Source of the DNA: Mycolicibacterium fluoranthenivorans
Lineage (GTDB): Bacteria; Actinomycetota; Actinomycetes; Mycobacteriales; Mycobacteriaceae
Length of the DNA stretch: 64,000 nucleotides
Direction: 5' to 3'
Assembly (NCBI RefSeq): GCF_011758805.1
Contig: NZ_JAANOW010000001.1
Location: 744,001-808,000 of the forward strand
Part shown: positions 34,142-41,867 of the stretch, one piece after another
Layout: each line of letters opens with the position of its first letter
Numbering within the stretch: the first letter of the stretch is position 1
Translations under genes and position numbers: made by a program
Notes under the pieces: model-generated
Told to the model about the DNA's origin: nothing
What the model saw: the letters and a program-made list of their open reading frames with translations, nothing else
Databases searched by the model: none

Positions 34142-35328
34142 CCGAATACTCCACCGCCTCGGCGATCGTCGTCGGGGGATCGATCGGAGGGTTGACCACC
34201 GCGCTGCTGTTGCGCGACCTGGGTTTCCAGGTGGACGTCTACGAGCGCACCCCGATCCCGCTTGATGGTCGCGGCAGCGGAATCGTCCTGCAGCCGGACA
34301 CCGTGCGCTGGTTCGCCGAACGGAGCACCCAGAATTTGGCCGACCTCCAGACCACCACCGCCTACGTGCAGTATCTCGATCCCAGCGGAGCCACCGTGCA
34401 CCGCGAACCCGCCCGGTGGACCTACACGTCCTGGGGTACGTTCTACCGCGCCCTGCTCGCCGATTTCGGCACCGAGCGCTACCACTACGGCGAATTCGCC
34501 TGCGGTTTCAGCCAGGACGCCGACACCGTGACCGTCCGATTCGTCAGCGGCAGAACCGCAACAGCGGACCTCGTCGTCTTCGCCGACGGCATCACCTCCC
34601 CGGCCCGCGAATACTTCGACCCCGAAGCCACGCTGACGTACGCCGGCTATGTGGGTTGGCGGGGCACCGTCGCATGGGCGAACCTGTCCGCCGAGAGCCG
34701 CGATGTGCTGGGTGATGCGATCACCTACACCGTGATCCCGAACTCGCACATCACCATGTACCCGATTCCCGGGGAGGAGAGTCTCGACCAGGCCGACCGC
34801 CTGATGAACTACGTCTGGTATCGCAATGTGCCCGCCGGCCCCGAACTCAGTGAGTTGCTGATCGACAAAAGAGGATTCACCGGGTCGGTGTCCGTGCATC
34901 CGGGGCAGGTTCAGGATCGCTTCGTCGCCGAACTGCGCGAGGCCGCCGCCGCACAGTTGGCCCCCGCCGTGGCCGAGGTGGTCGAGAAGACCGCACAGCC
35001 CTATCTTCAAGTGCTTTCCGACGTGCGGTCCACGCGGATGGCGCTCGGCCGGGCCGCACTGATCGGCGATGCCGCGTGTGCGTCGCGGCCACACGCCGCG
35101 GCCGGAACCGCCAAAGCCGCGGCCGACGCGTGGGCCTTGGCCGACGCCCTGTCGACCTCCGCGGGTGACATCGCCTCCGCGCTGTCCAAGTGGGAGCCGG
35201 CGCAGCTGCAGCTCAGCGACGCCCTCCTGCGCCGCGTGGTGGATATGGGTGAGCGATCGCAGTTCCACAACACCTGGATGCCAGGGGATCCAGATCTGCG
35301 CTTCGGCCTCTACGGGCCTGGGCACTGA
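34138..35328 (+). CDS. FAD-dependent aromatic hydroxylase, similar to 2,6-dihydroxypyridine 3-monooxygenase
   Basis: 396 residues. FAD/NADH motifs in order: VVGGSIGGLTTALLLRDLGF (about 11-30), VVFADGITSPAR (DG motif), and LIGDAACASRPHAAAGTAKAAADAWALADAL (GD motif). The CASRPH tail after GDAA, instead of the usual H in GDAAH, together with the QPDT segment, resembles the dihydroxypyridine hydroxylase group of nicotine and nicotinate pathways. It would hydroxylate a phenolic or hydroxypyridine-like ring. Coupled by ATGA to the MFS gene. Confidence 0.85.
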   Translation: MTEYSTASAIVVGGSIGGLTTALLLRDLGFQVDVYERTPIPLDGRGSGIVLQPDTVRWFAERSTQNLADLQTTTAYVQYLDPSGATVHREPARWTYTSWGTFYRALLADFGTERYHYGEFACGFSQDADTVTVRFVSGRTATADLVVFADGITSPAREYFDPEATLTYAGYVGWRGTVAWANLSAESRDVLGDAITYTVIPNSHITMYPIPGEESLDQADRLMNYVWYRNVPAGPELSELLIDKRGFTGSVSVHPGQVQDRFVAELREAAAAQLAPAVAEVVEKTAQPYLQVLSDVRSTRMALGRAALIGDAACASRPHAAAGTAKAAADAWALADALSTSAGDIASALSKWEPAQLQLSDALLRRVVDMGERSQFHNTWMPGDPDLRFGLYGPGH

Positions 35329-35356
35329 ACACCTTCACGAGGAGAGGAACTCGACA

Positions 35357-35794
35357 ATGACCGACAACAACTACCTGACTGATCTGCCGCTCGCGGGTGA
35401 ACTGGTGGCCACCGATTTCGAGAGCTGGCCGGACTGGCTCAAGACCGAGTTCGCCGAGCACGCCTTCGACGGAAACGTCGGATCCCGGCTGCTGAGCGAG
35501 GATTCCCGCGTCAGGGTCTGGGAGATCCGGCTGGCGCCCGGGGAACGCTGGCATGCCCACCGGCATGTCCTGGACTACTTCTGGACCGCGATCAACGCCG
35601 GTAGCAGCCGCCAGCACACCCATGACGGCACGGTGCGCGAGGTCTCCTACGATGCCGGGGAGACCCGCCACTTCCATTTCGGGCCGGGGGAATTCCTGCT
35701 CCACGACATCGAGAACATCGGGGACACCGAGTTGATCTTCACCACTGTCGAGCACCTGGACAGCGACAACACCGCGCTGGACATCGCCCGATGA
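35357..35794 (+). CDS. Small cupin-domain protein
   Basis: 145 residues. Cupin motif 1 appears in APGERWHAHRHVLDYFW with two His. Motif 2 region: HFHFGPGEFLLHDIENIGDTELIFTTVEHLDS. A single bicupin half, as in ring-cleaving dioxygenases, isomerases or non-catalytic cupins. ATG 35357 has GGAGAGGAA upstream. The stop overlaps the amidohydrolase start in ATGA. Within this pathway a ring-opening or isomerase role is possible but unproven. Confidence 0.82.
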   Translation: MTDNNYLTDLPLAGELVATDFESWPDWLKTEFAEHAFDGNVGSRLLSEDSRVRVWEIRLAPGERWHAHRHVLDYFWTAINAGSSRQHTHDGTVREVSYDAGETRHFHFGPGEFLLHDIENIGDTELIFTTVEHLDSDNTALDIAR

Positions 35795-36768
35795 CGGCCG
35801 TTGCTCAGCCGGGCGGTGTCATCGACGTCCACGCCCACTGGCTTCCTCGTTCGCTGTTCGGGCTGCCACCCGGCGCGCCGTACGGGCCGATGCACGACAG
35901 GGACGGCCAGCTGTTTCTCGGTGATCTGCCGCTGTCCATCGCCACCGAGTCCATGAGCGATGAGGCGGCCATCATTGAGGACATGGACCGTGCGGGGGTT
36001 GCGGTGCGGGTGCTCTCCGCACCCCCGTTCGCGTTCCCGCTCAGCGGCGAGCCGGGCGGCGCGGACTACGCCCGGGCTTTCAACACCGCCCTGGCCGATG
36101 TCGTGTCCCGGACCGACGGAAAGCTGCTGGGCCTGGGTGTCGTGAGCTTGGGCGCCTCCGAGGAGATCACCGCCCAGTTGACGGTCTTGCGCGATACCGC
36201 GGGCATTGTCGGGGTGGCCATCCCGCCGGTGGTCGCGGGCGAGTCCCTGCACCGAGGCGCGTTGCGGCACATCGTCTTCGAGGCTGCGCGCTTGGACCTT
36301 GCCGTACTGGTCCATCCCATGCAGATCGGGCGTCCGGAGTGGGCGGACTACTACCTGGCCAATCTCATCGGCAATCCTGTCGAAACCGCCACCGCGGTCG
36401 CGAATCTGGTCCTGAGCGGTGTGAAGGATGAGCTTCCCGCGCTGCGCATCTGCTTCCTGCACGGCGGCGGCTGCGCCCCCGGATTGCTGGGCAGGTGGGA
36501 CCATGGCTGGCGTGCCCGCGCCGACGCCAGAGGAGGGTGCGCGCGAGTGCCGTCCGAGGTCTTCGCCGATCTGTATTTCGACACGGTCACCCACGGCGCG
36601 CCCCAACTCGAACTGCTCTGCAAGATCGCCGGGGTGGACAAGGTGGTGTGCGGCAGCGACTATCCGTTCGATATGGCCGAAGCGGATCCGGTACGGTTCG
36701 CGGTGAAACACGGTCCCGACCGGGACGCGCTGACTCGGGCGGCACGCGCGTTCCTGGGGTTGAGCTGA
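35791..36768 (+). CDS. Amidohydrolase-family decarboxylase/hydrolase (ACMSD-like)
   Basis: 325 residues. Amidohydrolase-2 TIM barrel with the full metal ligand set of aminocarboxymuconate-semialdehyde decarboxylase: H14/H16 in DVHAHWLP, H175 in LVHPMQ, H224 in FLHGGG, D290 in GSDYPF. ACMSD relatives are metal-dependent non-oxidative decarboxylases or ring-opening hydrolases. Overlaps the cupin by ATGA and the next gene by one base, so translational coupling is strong. Confidence 0.85.
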   Translation: MTAVAQPGGVIDVHAHWLPRSLFGLPPGAPYGPMHDRDGQLFLGDLPLSIATESMSDEAAIIEDMDRAGVAVRVLSAPPFAFPLSGEPGGADYARAFNTALADVVSRTDGKLLGLGVVSLGASEEITAQLTVLRDTAGIVGVAIPPVVAGESLHRGALRHIVFEAARLDLAVLVHPMQIGRPEWADYYLANLIGNPVETATAVANLVLSGVKDELPALRICFLHGGGCAPGLLGRWDHGWRARADARGGCARVPSEVFADLYFDTVTHGAPQLELLCKIAGVDKVVCGSDYPFDMAEADPVRFAVKHGPDRDALTRAARAFLGLS

Positions 36769-37856
36769 TGTCGACGCTGTTCACCCCGCTGACCCTGCGC
36801 GAGGTCACGTTCGCCCATCGGGCGTGGATGTCGCCGATGATGCAGTTCTCCGCCGTTGTCGACGGACCGGAGGCCGGCGCACCCACGGACTGGCACCTGC
36901 AGCACTTCGGTGCGCGGGTCATCGGCGGGGTGGCCCTGGCGATGGTCGAGGCCACCGCCGTGGACCCCGTCGGCCGCAGCAGCATCTACGACCTCGGATT
37001 GTGGAATGACGCTCAGGTGCCGGGATTTCGGCGACTGACCGATTTCATCTCCACGCTCGGTGCGGTTCCGGGAATCCAGATCGTGCACGCCGGCCGGAAG
37101 GGATCCACCGGTCGGCCCTGGCCGGATCACAGCCGCGACCCGCAGTCCTGGACGACGCTGGGCCCCAGTCCGATTCCTTTCGGCCGTCTCCCTGCCCCGG
37201 AGGAACTCAGCCGCCACGACATCGAGAGCATCGTGGCGTCCTTCGCTGCCGCGGCCCGCCGGGCCGCCGCGGCCGGATTCCGGGTGCTCGAGATTCACGG
37301 CGCCCACGGCTACCTCATCCACCAGTTCCTGTCGCCACAGTCGAATATGCGCACCGACGGCTACGGCGGGTCGCTCGACAACCGGATGAGATTCGCTCTG
37401 GAGGTTGCGTCGGCGGTGCGGGCCGCGTGGCCGGAGCACCTACCGCTGTTCTTCAGGGTGTCGGCCACCGACTGGCTCGCCGGCGATACCGACGATCCAC
37501 GCCCCGGCTGGACCGTGGCGGACACCGTGGCGCTCACCATCGGATTGAAGAATGCGGGAGTGGACCTCATCGACGTGTCCACCGGCGGGGCGGTGCCCGA
37601 CGCCAAGATACCGGTGGCCCCCGGCTATCAGGTTCCGTTCGCCAAACGGGTCCGCGCCGAGGCGGACATCCCCACCGCGACCGTCGGTCTGATCACCGAG
37701 GCCGGCCAGGCCGAGGCCGTCATCTCCGGCGGCGAGGCCGACGCGGTCTTCGTCGCCCGCGCTCTGCTGCGCAATCCCAACTGGGTTCGTGACGCCGCGC
37801 ATGACGCTGGGGTCGCGCTGGCGCATCCACCGCAGTACAGCCGGGCCTTCACCTGA
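36768..37856 (+). CDS. Old-yellow-enzyme-type NADH:flavin oxidoreductase
   Basis: 362 residues. FMN TIM barrel: FTPLTLREVTFAHRAWMSPMMQFSA, HLQHFGARVIGGVALAMVEATAV, IQIVHAGRKGS, EIHGAHGYLIHQFLSPQSNMRTDGYGGSLDNRMRF, and a C-terminal ADAVFVARALLRNPNW. This is the YqjM/xenobiotic-reductase layout, reducing C=C of enones or ring intermediates. ATG 36768 shares a base with the previous stop. Last gene of the run; a terminator hairpin follows. Confidence 0.9.
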   Translation: MSTLFTPLTLREVTFAHRAWMSPMMQFSAVVDGPEAGAPTDWHLQHFGARVIGGVALAMVEATAVDPVGRSSIYDLGLWNDAQVPGFRRLTDFISTLGAVPGIQIVHAGRKGSTGRPWPDHSRDPQSWTTLGPSPIPFGRLPAPEELSRHDIESIVASFAAAARRAAAAGFRVLEIHGAHGYLIHQFLSPQSNMRTDGYGGSLDNRMRFALEVASAVRAAWPEHLPLFFRVSATDWLAGDTDDPRPGWTVADTVALTIGLKNAGVDLIDVSTGGAVPDAKIPVAPGYQVPFAKRVRAEADIPTATVGLITEAGQAEAVISGGEADAVFVARALLRNPNWVRDAAHDAGVALAHPPQYSRAFT

Positions 37857-37863
37857 GTTGCGG

Positions 37864-37899
37864 GTGCCCGTCCGGCGGCGGATACCGCCGGGCGGGCAC
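37864..37899. terminator. Hairpin terminator between convergent genes
   Basis: A 15-bp stem (37864-37878 with 37885-37899, one G-T wobble) around a 6-base loop lies 8 bases after the OYE stop and 9 bases before the end of the convergent Ddn-like gene; it can serve both. Confidence 0.7.
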
Positions 37900-37908
37900 A
37901 CACCGCGG

Positions 37909-38331
37909 CTACTCGACGACGAAAACCGGGATCTGCCGGGTCGTCTTGGTCTGGTATTCGGCGTACGGCGGGTAGGCCGCGACAGCCAGTTCCCACCAGT
38001 GCGCGCGTTCGTCGCCCTCGATCTCGCGGGCGGTGAGTTCGACGACCTTGTCGCCGTCCTGCACGGTGACCTGCGGATGAGCCAGCACGTTGTGGTACCA
38101 GGACGGGTGGTTCGGGTCGCCGCCCTTGGACGCCACCATGGCGTACTTGCCGTTCTCCTCGACCCGCATCAACGGGACATAACGCTTCTTGCCTGACTTC
38201 GCCCCCGTCGTGGTGAACAGGACGATCGGGCGATCGAGGATCTCGATGCCCTCGGTGGTACCCGTCTCCAGGATCTTCTCGGTCTGGCTGCGAACCCAGT
38301 CGGTGGGGCTCAGTTCAGGATGCTCAGTCAC
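37909..38331 (-). CDS. F420-dependent nitroreductase-family protein (Ddn-like)
   Basis: About 140 residues from GTG 38331 (TEHPELSPTDWVRSQTEKILETGT...). Contains the deazaflavin-dependent nitroreductase pattern: VLFTTTGAKSGKKRYVPLMRVEENGKYAMVASKGGDPNHPSWYHNVLAHPQVTVQ. It resembles M. tuberculosis Ddn, which reduces quinones and activates nitroimidazoles using F420H2. The open frame runs to 38427, but homology starts at TEHPELS. Confidence 0.87.
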   Translation of the reverse strand: MTEHPELSPTDWVRSQTEKILETGTTEGIEILDRPIVLFTTTGAKSGKKRYVPLMRVEENGKYAMVASKGGDPNHPSWYHNVLAHPQVTVQDGDKVVELTAREIEGDERAHWWELAVAAYPPYAEYQTKTTRQIPVFVVE

Positions 38332-38538
38332 CTGCTGCGCAACACCGATCGGTGTGCGGATATTCCCGGGTTTGTGACGCAACTTCGTCGGCCAGGGTGT
38401 CAGGGTCGGCACGGGCACGTGGATCACCTGGCTCCCCGACCATGAACGCCGCGCCCGCGGTCACCATTCGCATGCGAGATCGCGTTGAAGGCCGCTTCGC
38501 ACAAGGCTGCGGAGACGTCCCGCTCATAGACTTGGGAC

Positions 38539-39000
38539 ATGCCGCGCACCTACGCCACCGCAGACGATGTCAGCCTCGACGAACTGCTGGAGTTCGTGCG
38601 GCCGAGGCACCGTATGGTGCTGACCACCTTCCGGGCGGACGGCTCGCTGCAGAGTTCGCCGGTCACCGGCGGCGTGGACGAGCAGGGACGCATCGTGATC
38701 GCGAGTTACCCGCAGCGTGCCAAGTCGGTGAACATCGGCCGGACGCCGCGCGCCAGCGTCACGGTGTTGTCCGATGAGTTCAACGGCCCGTACGTACAGG
38801 TCGACGGTGATGCGGAACGGATCGATCTGCCCGAGGCGGTGGAGGCGCTGGTCGACTACTTCCGCGCGGTCGCCGGTGAGCACCCGGATTGGGACGAGTA
38901 CCGGCAGGCGATGGTCGATCAGCGAAAGTGCCTGCTGCGCATCACTCCTACGCGCTGGGGACCGGTGGCCACCGGCGGGTTCCCGCCGGCACGGGACTAG
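38539..39000 (+). CDS. PPOX-class F420-dependent oxidoreductase
   Basis: 153 residues. Split-barrel pattern: RHRMVLTTFRADGSLQSSPVTGGVDEQGRIVIASYPQRAKSVNIGRTPRASVTVLSDEF, then YVQVDGDAERIDLPEAVEALVDYFRAVAGEHPDWDEY. Fits the actinobacterial F420-binding PPOX group. Substrate unknown. The stop overlaps the convergent TenA gene by four bases. Confidence 0.87.
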   Translation: MPRTYATADDVSLDELLEFVRPRHRMVLTTFRADGSLQSSPVTGGVDEQGRIVIASYPQRAKSVNIGRTPRASVTVLSDEFNGPYVQVDGDAERIDLPEAVEALVDYFRAVAGEHPDWDEYRQAMVDQRKCLLRITPTRWGPVATGGFPPARD

Positions 39001-39611
39001 GCGGTGAACGCCGCCTCGAAGAATCCCAGCTCCAGCTGCATGGCGCGCCGGTAGGTGGCGTGCACGGCGGGGGTGTCGGCATGTTGCTCGTCGAGCAGCG
39101 TCTCCAGTTGGGTGGCCAGCGCTTCGAACCCGGGATCGGCGTAGGTCTGCACCCACTGGGTATAGGGGCCGGCGGTGTCGGGGTCCAGCGACTGTCCCAG
39201 CCATGCGTACAGCCGCATGCACGGTGTCATCGCTGCGTATACGGCTGCAGGACCCTGGATGGCGGCGGTGGCCAGCAGGAACTCGGTGTAGGCCAGGGTC
39301 GCCGACCATGGCGCGACACCGGACATGTCGATACCCCACGACTCGGCGTAGGACGCGTGCAGGCCGAGTTCATCGCGGACCCCTGCCAGCAGGTCGGCCA
39401 GGGTGAGCAGCGTGGCGGTGTCGGTACTGCGCGCCAGCGCGAAAGCGTAGGCGCGGGCGAAGGATTCGAGGAAGAACGCGTCCTGCGCGACGTAGCCGGC
39501 GAAGAGTTCCCGCGGCAGCGAGCCGTCGCCGATCCCGCGTACGAACGGGTGGTCGAGGACCTGGGCGGTGACGTCGGTGTTCTCCGACCACAGCCGGGCG
39601 GACAGTGTCAT
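38997..39611 (-). CDS. tenA: TenA-family thiaminase II (TenA_C type)
   Basis: 204 residues. Helical TenA fold with the three catalytic marks: the Asp in YVAQDAFF, the nucleophilic Cys in MTPCMRLYAWLG (counterpart of Cys135 of Bacillus TenA), and the C-terminal Glu in QLELGFFEAAF. Hydrolyses aminopyrimidine or thiamin breakdown products for salvage. ATG 39611 overlaps the stop of the second TenA gene in ATGA; the open frame above it has no homology. See the tandem paralogue at 39608-40165. Confidence 0.85.
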   Translation of the reverse strand: MTLSARLWSENTDVTAQVLDHPFVRGIGDGSLPRELFAGYVAQDAFFLESFARAYAFALARSTDTATLLTLADLLAGVRDELGLHASYAESWGIDMSGVAPWSATLAYTEFLLATAAIQGPAAVYAAMTPCMRLYAWLGQSLDPDTAGPYTQWVQTYADPGFEALATQLETLLDEQHADTPAVHATYRRAMQLELGFFEAAFTA

Positions 39612-40165
39612 GCCCCGGCCATCTCCCAGAAGTCGACCTCGTGGGACAGCACCTCGGCGATCAGTGCGTCCTTGCCGTCGGGGGTGGCCAACGCGGCGAG
39701 TTCTTCGACGTAAGACGCGAACTCCGTTGTGCTCCAATGCTCTACGAACTCACGGAACCGCGAGGTATCCAATCGGGCGTGGGTCCAGGCGAGCAGGTAC
39801 ACCCGCTCCAGCGCCCACAGGGCGGTGATCGCCGCGTCGAACGGTTCGCCGTCGAGGACCCGCAGTAGCTCCCGGTAGGCCAGCGTGGCGGGTAGTGGTC
39901 GCTGGTCCAGGGCGATACCGCGCAGCCGCGCCTGTGCCTCGAACCAGTCCAGTTCCGTCACCAGCGCGACACAGCCCGCGGCGAGCACCGACTGGGCCGG
40001 GCGGGGTGCACGGGCCAGCAGCCGGGCCTGGAACGTGAGCAGGTCGGCGACGAACAGGGCGTCTTGGCACAACCAACGATCGAAGGCCTCATCGGTGATG
40101 GAGCCGTCGCGCACCGCACCCAGGAACGGATGCCGGGTCGCGCTCTCCCAGAGGTCGTCTGACAC
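39608..40165 (-). CDS. TenA-like protein without the catalytic Cys (TenA_E type)
   Basis: 185 residues. The same fold as the downstream TenA: LWESATRHPFLGAVRDGSITDEAFDRWLCQDALFVADLL (with the Asp) and C-terminal LSHEVDFWEMA (with the Glu). The position of the nucleophilic Cys reads ITALWALERVYLLAW, with no Cys. This matches TenA_E-type proteins, which work on other substrates than classic thiaminase II. GTG 40165; coupled to the TenA_C gene by ATGA, so the two are made together. Confidence 0.85.
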   Translation of the reverse strand: MSDDLWESATRHPFLGAVRDGSITDEAFDRWLCQDALFVADLLTFQARLLARAPRPAQSVLAAGCVALVTELDWFEAQARLRGIALDQRPLPATLAYRELLRVLDGEPFDAAITALWALERVYLLAWTHARLDTSRFREFVEHWSTTEFASYVEELAALATPDGKDALIAEVLSHEVDFWEMAGA

Positions 40166-40189
40166 GTCACGAACAATAGCGGTGTGCGT

Positions 40190-41005
40190 TCAACGTGTGT
40201 GGTTGCCGTTCGGGTTGAAGTTGAAATTCCCGATGGAACACGACAATCCGGTACCTATCGGCCCGAGGCGGTCGAACAGGGCGGCGGATCCGCTGGCGAT
40301 ACCGTCAGCACTGCTGTGGGTCAGCGCCGCCAGCCCGATGTAGGGGCCGTCGGGTAGCCGACTCAACGCCAGGGTGTAGTCGGCGTTGATGAACGCCAGA
40401 CCGTCGGTGCTGAAGTTGGTCATCGAACTGGTGATGTCAACGGCGAGGGCGGCCCGGATGAACGGCGTGAGTTCCTCGCCGTCGACGAGGTCACGGATCT
40501 CGCGTACCCAGGCGTACCGTGGGCCCGCCTGCTGCCAGGGGAATTCGTGCCGATCGTCATCGGGGGTCGGCCCGTAGGTCCGGATGAACATGGGCACCGT
40601 GTCGTCGAACTGCGCGGGCTCCTTCGGGATCGGGGGAAGGGTCACCGCCGTGCTGAAGAACGCACCCTCGGGCTGCGCGCCCCGGCGCAGATAGAGCGCC
40701 GACGCGCGGGCGACCAGCTCGCCTCCTTGTGTCATCGCGGCGTCGACCGACTGCATACGGCTGCCGGCCCGGACCACCGAGGCGCTGACCCGTACGGGTT
40801 CGGAGGCCACCCTGCGCAGGATCTCGACCGTCAGCCGGGCGGGCAGCAACTCGGCGTCGGTGACGCGGCGTTCGATGGCCCGGGCGAGGAGACCGCCGAC
40901 CACCTGACCGCCCAGGGTCGGTCCCCATCCGCCGTGGGCGATCGGGTTGGGCACCAGATCGTCACCGCGCTGGACCAGGAAGGGTGTCGGCGCGGGGTGC
41001 TCCAT
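40190..41005 (-). CDS. Acyl-CoA thioesterase-like double-hotdog protein
   Basis: 271 residues; two hotdog halves: HGGWGPTLGGQVVGGLLARAIERRV in the first and TSSMTNFSTDGLAFINADYTLALSRLP...IGLAALTHSSADGIASGSAALFDRLGPIG in the second. TesB-like. A palindrome lies just upstream of its ATG 41005, and a TetR gene is located immediately upstream on the same strand, so TetR control is likely. Ends 24 bases upstream of the TenA_E GTG. Confidence 0.83.
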   Translation of the reverse strand: MEHPAPTPFLVQRGDDLVPNPIAHGGWGPTLGGQVVGGLLARAIERRVTDAELLPARLTVEILRRVASEPVRVSASVVRAGSRMQSVDAAMTQGGELVARASALYLRRGAQPEGAFFSTAVTLPPIPKEPAQFDDTVPMFIRTYGPTPDDDRHEFPWQQAGPRYAWVREIRDLVDGEELTPFIRAALAVDITSSMTNFSTDGLAFINADYTLALSRLPDGPYIGLAALTHSSADGIASGSAALFDRLGPIGTGLSCSIGNFNFNPNGNHTR

Positions 41006-41026
41006 GCCGACAATATTACAAAAATA

Positions 41027-41049
41027 CTTACCGTTGTAACAACAGTAAG
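41027..41049. promoter_or_regulatory. 23-bp palindromic operator upstream of the thioesterase gene
   Basis: CTTAC (41027-41031) pairs with GTAAG (41045-41049), GTTG with CAAC, around TAA, with one mismatched pair. It sits between the TetR stop (41066) and the thioesterase start (41005), fitting a TetR-type operator. Confidence 0.6.
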
Positions 41050-41065
41050 GTGCCGGGCCGGCTCG

Positions 41066-41764
41066 TCACTCGCTTGTCTCGCCGGTGGTGAACACCGGTG
41101 ATGCCGGCGGGAACTGCGCCGCGACGGCGGGCAGGAAGAAGACGTCGAGGTAACGCCTTGTCGTCGCGGGATCCTCGGAGCCGGGGATGACGCCGAGCAG
41201 CAGGCTCATGCTGGTGGCGATGAGGAACAGGCCGAGGTCCTTGGCGCGCAACCCGGGCCGCAGCGTCGCGCCGGCGTCGGCTTCGACCATCGCGGACATC
41301 CATGTCTCGACCAACCGGTGCAGTTCGGCGTTGTTGGCCAGCATCATCGCGACGGTGCGCTCGTCCGTCTGATCCGAGATCGAGCGCACCAGGGGATCTC
41401 GATTGAGCTCGCTGGCGACGATCACCAGGCTCTCGGTGATGACGTCGAGTGGTTTGGCGTCCTTGGGCAGGCGGTCGAGGATGCCGAGCATGTGCCGACG
41501 TGTGGTCCGCTGGATCAGCGCCTCCACCAGGCTGTCCCGGGTGGGGAAGTGGCGGTACACGCTGCCCCGTGAGTACCCGGCCTCGCGTGCGATCACCTCG
41601 ATGGTGGTGGCCCGGTAGCCGCGGCTGACGAACAGTTGCTCCGCCGCGTCGAGGAACGCCTCCCGTTGGTCTTCGGCGGCCGCCCCGCCGCCGGAGGGGC
41701 GGCCCCTGCGGCGGCGTACCGGCTCCTCGCCCACTCGTGCTGCCCTTCGTGCTGGTCGTGACAC
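41066..41764 (-). CDS. TetR-family regulator
   Basis: 232 residues. A basic, Gly/Arg-rich N-terminus (EEPVRRRRGRPSGGGAAAEDQ) precedes the HTH (YRATTIEVIAREAGYSRGSVYRHFPTRDSLVEALI). Start GTG 41764. It heads a probable unit with the thioesterase gene downstream and is divergent from the exported hydrolase gene. Confidence 0.87.
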   Translation of the reverse strand: MSRPARRAARVGEEPVRRRRGRPSGGGAAAEDQREAFLDAAEQLFVSRGYRATTIEVIAREAGYSRGSVYRHFPTRDSLVEALIQRTTRRHMLGILDRLPKDAKPLDVITESLVIVASELNRDPLVRSISDQTDERTVAMMLANNAELHRLVETWMSAMVEADAGATLRPGLRAKDLGLFLIATSMSLLLGVIPGSEDPATTRRYLDVFFLPAVAAQFPPASPVFTTGETSE

Positions 41765-41800
41765 CGAAAGGGTACTCCGGCCGCGTGGGCAGCTCTCGAC

Positions 41801-41833
41801 AATTAAATGACATATAGTCGACTTTGTTTAATT
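41801..41833. promoter_or_regulatory. AT-rich inverted repeat in divergent promoter (TetR / exported hydrolase)
   Basis: AATTAAA (41801-41807) and TTTAATT (41827-41833) flank a 19-base segment that includes the palindrome AGTCGACT (41817-41824). This AT-rich patch stands out in a GC-rich region and probably holds the promoters and an operator. Confidence 0.4.
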
Positions 41834-41867
41834 ACGCTGCGGCCGCGGTGTCGAACGGGAGGCTCGG

